From Melanopsichium pennsylvanicum (lineage: Eukaryota > Basidiomycota > Ustilaginomycetes > Ustilaginales): DNA of 64,000 nucleotides. Made by a program: the position numbers and the translations under genes. Positions 1-8,004 of the stretch are shown here, piece by piece; position 1 is the first letter of the stretch; each line of letters begins with the position of its first letter. The notes below the pieces were generated by a model. That model saw only the letters and a program-made list of their open reading frames with translations, was not told where the DNA came from and did no database searches. The stretch lies in assembly GCA_900208305.1 (NCBI GenBank), contig OAPG01000007.1:469001-533000 (forward strand), in the 5' to 3' direction.

Positions 1-1020
1 ACCGGTGGTTGTCAGACCCTCTGGGCCCCCCATCCACAACCGAATCACGACGGAACCACGATCGACTCATCCCCGGAAGCGGGTAACGTTGTTGTTGTTG
101 TTGGTGCTGTTGTTGTTGTTGCTGCTGCTGCTGTTGCCGACGCTGCCGCTGTCGCGGACGTAGGCGATGGAGGGGGAACGGTACTGACACCGGCCGACGG
201 GTTGTCGGCCGGGGAGTCCATGGAAGCGTCTGCTGGTGACGACAACATTGCAAAAAAAAGACACTCCATGGAAGCGTCTGCTGGTGACGACGACATTGCG
301 AAGAAAAAGAATGGGGAAGAATGGGGAAAATCGAGAAGGAAGACCCGTCGACCCCCATCCTTATATCCCTCCTTGATAGCTACGCACGAGCAATGGCGCA
401 CAGTCAATTCCGCCGGTCCAAGGCATTGTGGGTGGTATTGCCTCATTGCTGCGCATCCGCGATTAAATTGCCGAGACGAGCGTCGCAACTTGTACAGAGA
501 GGCGCCCCTGGCGCGGATTAAGGTTGAGGGAGTACGACCCCCCTCGCCCTCCTGTCCTATCAGCCGCCTGGGGACCAGTCGGCCTGAACCGGGGGGTAAT
601 GTTAGTGCCTACCAACCGGAGTCCAAAGAGGGGGTGCTCGGCCCCCCTCCCGATTGAGCGATCGTCGTGATCGGGCCCCGACCGACCCTCTCCGGACCCC
701 TCGCAGCGGAGCGGTTGGCCTGACACGATCCTCCTACCGCCCAACCGCGGCTGGCCCCTCCGTACGTAGGATACGACCGTCGGCAACCTAACATTGTAAC
801 GCCGTGGTGGGAAGTGACCGATAGTTCCTGTACCTTACCACCCCGCCCCCGCCTGACATGAGGTTGCCTCCGGACCTCGTCGCATGTATTACTTAGTTAG
901 CTCTATAGCAACGCAGTAGTGTGCTCTGACCCCCGACCGCCTGTGTCGCCCCGCCTACGACCTCTCCGTACCCGTAGCCTCCATCCCGGCTGTAGCCGCC
1001 CGCGGTATCTAGACCCTACA
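1..1020. other. CpG-rich, repeat-bearing flank with no convincing gene
   Basis: I see no protein with recognisable features in this block. It holds a degenerate GTT/GCT trinucleotide tract (about 86-157), a 48-bp tandem duplication (217-312) and a GC-rich part full of CG dinucleotides (about 485-1020). Short open frames exist on both strands, but they are low-complexity or arginine/proline-rich and lack any motif. It may be the edge of a degenerate mobile element or other repeat continuing to the left; no terminal repeats can be shown from this window. Confidence 0.5.
217..312. repeat. 48-bp tandem duplication
   Basis: Two head-to-tail 48-bp copies begin at 217 and 265, each starting TCCATGGAAGCG. 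They differ at only a few positions, so the duplication is recent. The unit length is a multiple of three, so any frame across it is preserved. No coding role is evident. Confidence 0.85.
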
Positions 1021-2030
1021 GCCTTAACACCTTGCTCATGCATGACATTCTTGACACTTTGTTTTGTCTATTCCATTTCCAAAATGTGCTCTGTTGCCAT
1101 GGTCTATAGCTTTTCATGGTGGGGTAATGATGCACATCCCTTCTTGTGCTCTTCTTGGCTCATGCTCTTTTCTTGTGCCTTGTTGTGCAGATATTGGTAA
1201 GTGCTCAATCTCTCATCTTTGCAGCTTTGCCATTGCCGTCACCATTGCTGTCACCACCTCCTGCACCAACATATTCACACTTGCAAGCAATAACAACAAC
1301 AGCAACAGCAACAACAGCAACACCTTGCACAACATTCAGCACAGCGTTATGTACATCTTATACCCCAACATGCCTCTGCCAATCCCTCCTCCAACCCCTC
1401 CTTCCTCCGCTCCTCCCCGTGAGGTCTGACACCACTGCTTGATGGCCTACAACATGGTCTGCGGCCTGTTTGGCGTTGTTGTTGCCTTCTTCTGCTTGTG
1501 CTGTTGCCTGCGCAATCACCTTGATGGTCTTATTGACTAGGTCAGTGCTCTCCTTTCTCTCTTGATCTCTCGGAGCTACACTTGCTAACATCACAGACTG
1601 TCTCTTGCTTACTTCTTGTGTTTGTACAGTCTTTTGATAGCTCTTCACATTCTCTTTTGATGCGCACCAATTGAGTGCAGTGCTTCAATACAACATTGTT
1701 CCCAATCACCATTGCTTATGTGTGCTGTGTGGACCCAATGAGAGTGCCAAGCAAGCTGGGCTACAGATATCTGTATCATGCTTAGTCAGCAGATGTATTG
1801 GTGCAATGGCCTGCTGGTTCATTGCAAATGACATGTTTTGGCTCATTGATCAATCAGTAATGGTATCTAATGGCACACAGTTTCATTGCAAATGTTTGAC
1901 TGAACCATCACTCTTCATTGTCAATGGTGTGGTTGAACCATTGGTGATGCATACAACAACTTGTAGTTTTTGTACAGATATTGACCATCACCGATGGTAT
2001 GGCCTGTATTTCGATCAGTAATCACGCGAG
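1021..2030. other. CpG-depleted, probably degenerate repeat DNA
   Basis: Roughly a dozen CG dinucleotides occur in about 1 kb, while TG and CA are very frequent and the adjoining left block is CG-rich. Stretches of 200 bp or more (for example 1681-1980) have none. There are CAA/CAG-type tracts near 1290-1325. Open frames on both strands are short and unlike known proteins. The pattern fits repeat DNA decayed by methylation or RIP-like mutation, but the element family cannot be named. Confidence 0.5.
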
Positions 2031-2398
2031 AAATTCCGATGTGGGCGGTGTGGCCCAAAATAATCAAAGAAAAGTGGAGGAATTCAGGGTGCAATACCAA
2101 TTTTAGCCCTTCTAGCATGATTCTGGTGCGAGCAATGTAGGATGAAGTCATAGTCACATTAACGCTGGATCATGAGTGCACTGTCATCAACCATGCATGG
2201 CCAACTAGATCTCACAAGATATAACCCAATAACAGAGAGTGTGCGATCCAATTTGAGTTGAGCATACATTTCATCTACCTTTCCAACTTGGTTACGCCTC
2301 GTGTTACCCTTGATTCATTCACACCTTAAATTTACTTGGCGTCCTTCATCATTCACTTGTTTATCCCACTTGCCTCACAATTGTTTTTATTGTCAAGC
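2031..2398. other. Intergenic, upstream of the small membrane-protein gene
   Basis: AT-rich sequence with no gene that I can support. It presumably holds the promoter and 5' leader of the gene starting at 2399. Confidence 0.4.
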
Positions 2399-3040
2399 AT
2401 GCGACCAACTCGATTGACCGTAACACCCATCAGCCAACTTCTCTCCCACTCGGTGACGGTGAAATCCACTTCTACGGTTGCAACAAATGTTGGAATAATT
2501 CCTCCTCGAAACAGCCTATTCCGTCGCAACTTTGTCGCTTCGAACATTCGAAGAGATGATCAATCTCGAGCTAAAGGCGAAAGTGTAAGTATTAACAATA
2601 GTCCTACCTCCCCCCTTCCCCCTGCTATCATGAAAGTCATTTTCTTGATCTTTGATTTTGATCTCTGATATAATTTGCATTGCATTGATGGGGTTTTTTT
2701 TTCTCGATATCATTGGGGGGGAGGGGAATTATAGATGAGAAAAGTCATCAATCGACCCGAAATTACACCACTCTTCTTATTCACTGGTGGAATCATTGGT
2801 CTCGCTCTGTTCTTTGGTGGAAGGCACTTGTTCAAAGACAAAGAGTTGCGAATCGATCATGCAAAACAGAATCGTTTGAAAACTCAAGCTGAACAACTCG
2901 ATTTTGATTCCATGGCCAAAGTCGCTGAAGACCCCGAAGGTAAATTAACCAAAGAAGCGATTGAAGAGGATAAGAAGAGATCGCAAAGAAAAGAGGACAT
3001 CAAACAGGAAAAGCAGGAAAAGGCCAAAAATAAGCTCTAA
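2399..3040 (+). CDS. Small single-pass, probably mitochondrial membrane protein (spliced)
   Basis: Two exons (2399-2584 and 2735-3040) joined in phase 0 across a 150-bp GTAAGT...TATAG intron give 163 residues. Exon 1 looks like a mitochondrial presequence: rich in Arg, Ser and Thr, with almost no acidic residues until its end. Exon 2 begins with a Met, then a PEITPLFLF-type hydrophobic helix (about residues 72-92 of the spliced protein), followed by a highly charged Lys/Glu tail. The helix with the preceding RPE and following basic residues weakly resembles the B12D/NDUFA4 type of respiratory accessory proteins; that is only an impression. The Met opening exon 2 could be an alternative start, giving 101 residues without a presequence. 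Seen: splice signals, helix, charged tail. Inferred: mitochondrial location. Function unknown. Confidence 0.6.
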
Positions 3041-3445
3041 ATTCACACATACAAACAAACATGAACAAGGCAGTCATTAATACAAACAAGGTAAAATTCA
3101 CAATTCACTTCTCCCTTACCCCTCTCTACGTAATAAGACAGCCATGTGCATCCAGAATATGTGAAACAAAAGAGAAAGAGAGGGAGACATGGTTGACCTA
3201 AGTGCGAGTAGAGAAAGAGTCAAATGCAAGCTTTTATGATGAAGAAGTGACTTGATGTAGATTGACAACGACAACATAGGGAAAAATAAAATAACTTTTA
3301 AAAGAAAGGACAGAGATACAAATACAAATACAGATGCAAGAGCAAGAGCAACAAAATTGTACAAAGCGGAACGATATGAGGCATAAACCACAAAAATTTC
3401 CCACCGATTGCAACAGCATCGTCTCACAACGAGCATGACACTAAT
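3041..3445. other. Convergent intergenic region
   Basis: This is the 3' flanking sequence of two convergent genes. It is purine-rich on the + strand, with loose ATACAA/AGAGCA repeats around 3316-3352. No gene is seen. Confidence 0.5.
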
Positions 3446-4575
3446 CTAGGGCAAAACTGCATGTCGATTCGAGTCGAGGCTATAAACGATTCCCTGTGCG
3501 GATTTCAGAAGCGTAATCAAATAGCCAAAGTGGTCAGCTACCTTTGCGTGTATAGAAAGCATATTGCATAAGCTATGTCTGAGAAAGGAAAAAAAAGGGG
3601 CAAGAATGGGGGTTTTATACTTACGTTCGAACTTGTCTTGACTACATGTTTGGCAGCCACCAGCGCAATGAGTGTCTTGTTGATCTTTGCCTGTGTCATT
3701 TCTGGACTCTTTACAATGTCTGAGATCCTCAACCCTTTGCCACCAGCTGCGATGAGCGCCATGCAAACGTGCTTTGCAATTGCGTTCTGCTTTGGATCGT
3801 TTCCTCCACCTCTGTACTCGAGTGGCAGCGTTTCGATGATCTCATCGGTGTATGCTTCACGTTTCTTCTTTTGTGTCAATGTCATCTTTGGTTTGATACC
3901 TGCTGCGCCCGCTGGTGCTGTCGTCGGTGCTTGTTTCTTGACTGCACCCGTAGCAGCAACAGTAGCAGTAGCAGCATTGGAAGGTTTCTTGAGCGCCGAT
4001 TTGAGTGCGGATTTAGCTGAAGCACCACCAACAGAAGCAGCAGCCACCACAGGCACATCCGTACTGCGATAGATGCTTTCGTCGTCGGTTGTGACATACG
4101 TCTGGTCACCCAAAGCTACGTTGTTCGAGTACTCTTGTTGTTGTTGTTGTTGTTGTTGTTGCTGTTGTGGTTGGTGGGGTTGAGATCCGATAGCAAGATC
4201 GAGATTGTGTTGAGCGGCGTACTGCTGAGCTTGTTGTGCGATCCTCTTCTCGGCTCTTTCAAAGTTATCGTACAAGGGAGCTTCGGGCCATTCGACGCAG
4301 TAGGCGTTCATCTTGAGACCATAAATATACATTGCGAAATTCTCATTGAAGCTGTACAAGCTTTTGTGGACTGCTTCGACGCTCTCGAGGTTGATTTCAA
4401 GTACACCCACTTCTTCGGCGAGATCGATGATTGCACCTTGCAAAAAGGAGAGTGGGGTAGCACCGGCAGAGAGTTGTTTAGATGCCGAATGGGAAAGTGC
4501 ATTGAGTGAGCCTCGTGAGATTCTGCGCAAAGGTGTGATTGGAGTGGGCGCTGTTGGTGGTCTTGATCGTGACAT
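3446..4575 (-). CDS. DAM1: DASH complex subunit Dam1 with long C-terminal extension
   Basis: Dam1 is a subunit of the DASH ring that couples kinetochores to spindle microtubules. The diagnostic segment is near residues 45-100: a short helix, then FAMYIYGLKMNAYCVEWPEAP-like sequence matching the family core (F-x-x-x-x-Y-G-L-x-M-N-A). Exon 1 is 4575-3625 and exon 2 is 3541-3446, with an 83-bp intron (GTAAGT...AAG) joined in phase 0, giving 348 residues. A glutamine tract (TTG repeat on the + strand, about 4135-4167) separates the core from a Ser/Ala-rich linker. The last ~100 residues form a helix-rich block with the rhythm of a winged helix (RISDIV, then MTQAKINKTLIALVAAKHVVK), which I do not know from yeast Dam1. 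The gene is divergent from the EBP-ALG11 gene. The Dam1 call is confident; the tail assignment is inference. Confidence 0.85.
4135..4167. repeat. TTG/CAA trinucleotide tract encoding poly-Gln in DAM1
   Basis: About eleven TTG units on the + strand encode a glutamine run on the - strand, in the linker of the Dam1 protein. Probably length-variable between strains. Confidence 0.9.
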
Positions 4576-5136
4576 TGTGTGTTGGACTATATTGTGAGTG
4601 ATGTAGAAGATGGTGGTGGCACATTAGTAACCCAAACAAAATAGTGTTGGACTTTTATTATAAAATCCAAAGCTTAAAGAGTGCGAAAGTGTCACTTTTT
4701 TGAAATGGCGCGTCGCGATTGCACGTGATGCGCGTAGCCAAAGTGTTACTTTGAGTGCCTTATAAGTAGACAAGAGATTTGAATAAAGCAACAAGTTGTA
4801 TATTTAGAATCACTCTTTGAGGCAAAAAGCTGTCACGTCAAACCGCCAAGTATTGTAATGCATACATACAGTTTGTCACACCATTACAAAGTAGATTTAC
4901 CTTAGTCTAAGCCAGAAGAACATTGATTCAAAAAATTAATATAATGTGCAGGGAATTTGTATTGTAATTTATTTACATGCACAGACCCTCTTTCTCCACA
5001 CCTTTTCTCATTGCTCCCTGTCACACGTTCTCCTTCTTTCCCTTCTCTCTACCACCACATTCGCACCTATCCTCCCTCTTTCCTTCAAACTTCTCTTGAA
5101 CGTCGCTTTTCGCAGAGAGCAGTATTCTTGCCCACC
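4576..5136. promoter_or_regulatory. Divergent promoter region, DAM1 and EBP-ALG11
   Basis: It contains a CGCGTCGCGA element (4709-4718), which carries the CGCG core of fungal MBF/MCB-type cell-cycle sites, and a CACGTG E-box (4722-4727). A pyrimidine-rich leader precedes the ATG at 5137. The assignment to either gene is inference. Confidence 0.35.
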
Positions 5137-7644
5137 ATGGATCGCCTTCTCAACGTTCAAACCCTACTCTCGTTAGGCTATGTTGCATCCATGATTTTCA
5201 CCGCCCACCTATCCTCTCTTTATCTTCTTCCCTCAACTTGTTCCCGCAAGACTCGCTTCATCTTCCTCTGGCTCGCGTTCGACTGTATCTGTCACCTCAC
5301 ACTTGAAGCCTCTTTCCTCTACCTATCCGTCCAATCGCGCACCGTAAACGCCTCTTCTTCGTTCTTCGGCTACCTATGGCAGGAGTACGCTGCGGCAGAT
5401 GCACGTTGGGCAACTGCCGATCCAACACTAGTCTCGATGGAGTGGATCACCGTTTCTTTAGCAGGACCTTTGGCTGGATGGTGTGCATGGTTGATGGCAA
5501 AAGGCGAGGCTACGTATCATTACTGGGTGGTGGTGTTGAGTGCAGCAGAATTGTATGGTGGTTGGATGACTTTTGCACCAGAATGGTTGACGGGAAGTAA
5601 AGGTCTAAAAACCGACGACTGGTTGCTATTGTGGGTCTACTTGATCATTATGAATCTAGTTTGGGTTGTCATTCCAGCGTATCTTATGGTAGATAGCTAT
5701 CTGTACATGGCTCCATCATTAAGATTGAGTACAGTGGTGGATACCACCGTGGCGCCGAAAATTACACCCAAACCGACAAAAGCAACAACAACAAAAACGA
5801 GCAACTTGGCACCGCAACCGAGCTCAATCACAACCACCATCATCTCCACGCGTGGTCTTTCTGCATCAGCATACCTGTTGCTTCTAACCGCCATTTTTTT
5901 GTACATCATGCCCAACGCTTCAGCAGCATTATCGACGGTGGTACCTAAATACGATCCCCAGGGCACTACGACCGTTTTTCCCGCCATTCGAAACGAATCG
6001 CTCTTGACTTCACTTGGAAGGACCATCCAGCCTTTGCTAATTCCACTGTTTCTCATCTCGTTCTCGCTGGTTGTGGGAGCGATCCAAGTGGTGGACAAAG
6101 CGCTCAGAAGGGTACGCAAGACAAACCGTATTCGTCGGCGTAAACTGCTCTCTGAACTTAATATTGACGAAAAAACCTCGACACGTCGTACCATGATTGG
6201 ATTCTTTCACCCTTACTGCAATGCGGGAGGAGGTGGAGAACGGGTGCTATACCAAGCCATCTGTTTTCATCTGGATTTCGATCCAAATTGCATCATTGTC
6301 ATTTACACTGGTGATTATCCGACAACATCTAAGGAGGATATTTTGGCTAAAGCTTCGTCGAGGTTTGGAATTGATCTGGATGCAGATAGGATAGTGTTGG
6401 TGGGGTTGAAGAGGAGGTGGATGGTGGAGGATGAAAGTTGGAAGAGTTTTACACTTTTGGGACAATCTTATGGATCGATTTGGTTGGGATTTGAAGCGTT
6501 GGCTTCATTGATTCCGGATGTGTTTATTGATACAATGGGGTATGCCTTTACGTATCCGGTTGTGAGGATTTTGGATCGTAAGGTTCCGATTGGGGCTTAT
6601 GTTCATTATCCCACAATTTCGATGGATATGCTCGACCGGGTGGTTAAGAGGAAAGTTGGACATACGAATGATGAGGGTACAGCCAAAAGTGCGGTTAGAT
6701 CGAATGTTAAGGTGGTGTATTATAGAATTTTTGCAAAATTGTATACGTGGGCTTTGAAGAGAGCAGATGTGGTGGTTGGGAATGGAAGCTGGACTGCGAA
6801 TCATTTGACTCGTTTACTAGGTGAAAGTAGGAATGGAGAAAATGGGATTAAGGTGGTTTACCCTCCTTGTGATACAAAGGAACTCATTCAGATTCCACTC
6901 GAAAATCGTAACGCCTCCAAAACCATTGTGTCTCTAGCACAATTTCGACCCGAAAAGGAACATGTTGAACAACTCTACATTTTAAAAAGCCTTCTTACCA
7001 TCCTCGAAACTTCGCCATCATCACCATCTTCTTCTCCTTCTGACAACACTACGACTGTTCAAGCGGAGGATAAGGAAAAGGTGAAATTGATACTTATGGG
7101 ATCGTGCCGAAATGTTCAAGACGAAAAGAGGATTGAAATGCTACGTATTTTATCCAAGCAATTAGGATTGGATGATCATGTGGAATTTTTGATCAATGCG
7201 AATTTCACAGAGATTCTAGAAAGGTTAAAAAATGCAAGTATAGGGATTAGTACAATGAAGGATGAACATTTTGGTATCAATGTTGTCGAATTTATGGCAG
7301 CAGGTTTGATTACGGTTAGTCATAAATCCGCCGGTCCTTGGTTAGATATTGCATATCCTTCCGAAAACCATCCAATTGGTTTGAACATGAACCATGACGA
7401 GAATCAGGAAGTTCAAATTCAATCAACAGGTTATCACGCACAATCAACCCAAGAATTTGCATCCATCCTATCATCCATCCTAAACCAACAACGAACAAAT
7501 CCAAAAAAAATTCTACAAATCAGATCAGCTGCAAGACAAAGAGCTCATTCCACTTTCGCAACAAATGCATTCATCAAGTCTTGGCAAATCCACTTGTGGT
7601 CAAAATTAATTCCCAAATCCTCTTGTTTCAAATCAGAAACGTAA
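5137..7644 (+). CDS. ALG11: EBP-type sterol isomerase domain fused to ALG11 mannosyltransferase
   Basis: One uninterrupted frame of 835 residues, starting at an ATG in excellent context (CCACCATGG). Residues 1-195 form an EXPERA/EBP domain (3-beta-hydroxysteroid delta8-delta7 isomerase type, four membrane helices). The known catalytic positions are present: H53 and E57 (HLTLE), E102 and T105 (MEWIT), N173 and W176 (NLVW). A Thr/Pro/Lys linker (about 200-235) and two further hydrophobic segments follow. ALG11 (GDP-Man:Man3GlcNAc2-PP-Dol alpha-1,2-mannosyltransferase, cytosolic face of the ER) occupies about 350-835, with GFFHPYCNAGGGGER from G355 and the GT4 E-x7-E motif at E710/E718. Each half has its normal family length. 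There is no stop, no canonical GTAAGT-type intron and no 2A-like motif in the linker. An internal Met (M258, nt 5908) could start a normal-sized ALG11. The two domain calls are confident; whether one polypeptide is made is untested. Confidence 0.9.
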   Translation: MDRLLNVQTLLSLGYVASMIFTAHLSSLYLLPSTCSRKTRFIFLWLAFDCICHLTLEASFLYLSVQSRTVNASSSFFGYLWQEYAAADARWATADPTLVSMEWITVSLAGPLAGWCAWLMAKGEATYHYWVVVLSAAELYGGWMTFAPEWLTGSKGLKTDDWLLLWVYLIIMNLVWVVIPAYLMVDSYLYMAPSLRLSTVVDTTVAPKITPKPTKATTTKTSNLAPQPSSITTTIISTRGLSASAYLLLLTAIFLYIMPNASAALSTVVPKYDPQGTTTVFPAIRNESLLTSLGRTIQPLLIPLFLISFSLVVGAIQVVDKALRRVRKTNRIRRRKLLSELNIDEKTSTRRTMIGFFHPYCNAGGGGERVLYQAICFHLDFDPNCIIVIYTGDYPTTSKEDILAKASSRFGIDLDADRIVLVGLKRRWMVEDESWKSFTLLGQSYGSIWLGFEALASLIPDVFIDTMGYAFTYPVVRILDRKVPIGAYVHYPTISMDMLDRVVKRKVGHTNDEGTAKSAVRSNVKVVYYRIFAKLYTWALKRADVVVGNGSWTANHLTRLLGESRNGENGIKVVYPPCDTKELIQIPLENRNASKTIVSLAQFRPEKEHVEQLYILKSLLTILETSPSSPSSSPSDNTTTVQAEDKEKVKLILMGSCRNVQDEKRIEMLRILSKQLGLDDHVEFLINANFTEILERLKNASIGISTMKDEHFGINVVEFMAAGLITVSHKSAGPWLDIAYPSENHPIGLNMNHDENQEVQIQSTGYHAQSTQEFASILSSILNQQRTNPKKILQIRSAARQRAHSTFATNAFIKSWQIHLWSKLIPKSSCFKSET

Positions 7645-7789
7645 CAAACAACATCGCTTTGATTATTTTTTTTCCCATTTCTATTTCCTCGAACTTGTAC
7701 AGTAACAACAACACATTTTTATATATTTTTATTAACAAACTTCAACCTATGATGGACCGACTACAAGTTAAACCCACCAAAGTGGCAAG

Positions 7790-7848
<59 letters not shown>

Positions 7849-8004
7849 TGTTGAAAATGCGCGCAAAGGCAAAACGGGTTAATGTAACATGACGAGTCTG
7901 TCCAATTTGACTTATGATAATGATAATGATAATGATAGTTCGATGCTGACGTTATGGTTGCAAGATAAGGCTATATTATTGCAGCGAAAAGGGTTTTGCA
8001 AGGC
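7645..8004. other. Convergent intergenic region with long poly-T tract
   Basis: It holds a 51-nt T run (7792-7842) and a TGATAA repeat (about 7915-7937) between the ALG11 and MLH1 3' ends. No gene is seen. Confidence 0.6.
7792..7842. repeat. 51-nt homopolymer T tract
   Basis: An uninterrupted T run in the 3' flank of ALG11. The length may be affected by sequencing error. No adjoining retroposed sequence is recognisable. Confidence 0.9.

Noticed and set aside
202..657. Open frame of 151 codons spanning the 48-bp duplication
   Set aside because: Mixed low-complexity then Arg/Pro-rich sequence, no domain, ends in GC-rich repeat-like DNA; not convincing as a gene.
3542..3624. Reading DAM1 through its intron to an alternative end
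   Set aside because: The read-through tail is a hydrophobic poly-Phe/Pro translation of a T-rich intron; GTAAGT and AAG signals restore a protein-like end.
4957..5136. Upstream extension of the EBP-ALG11 frame
   Set aside because: Begins at a non-ATG codon and is pyrimidine-rich leader-like; the ATG at 5137 has an ideal context and starts the EBP domain.
7792..7842. Long poly-T as the tail of a retroposed cDNA
   Set aside because: No adjoining intronless gene copy or target-site duplication is visible; treated as a homopolymer.
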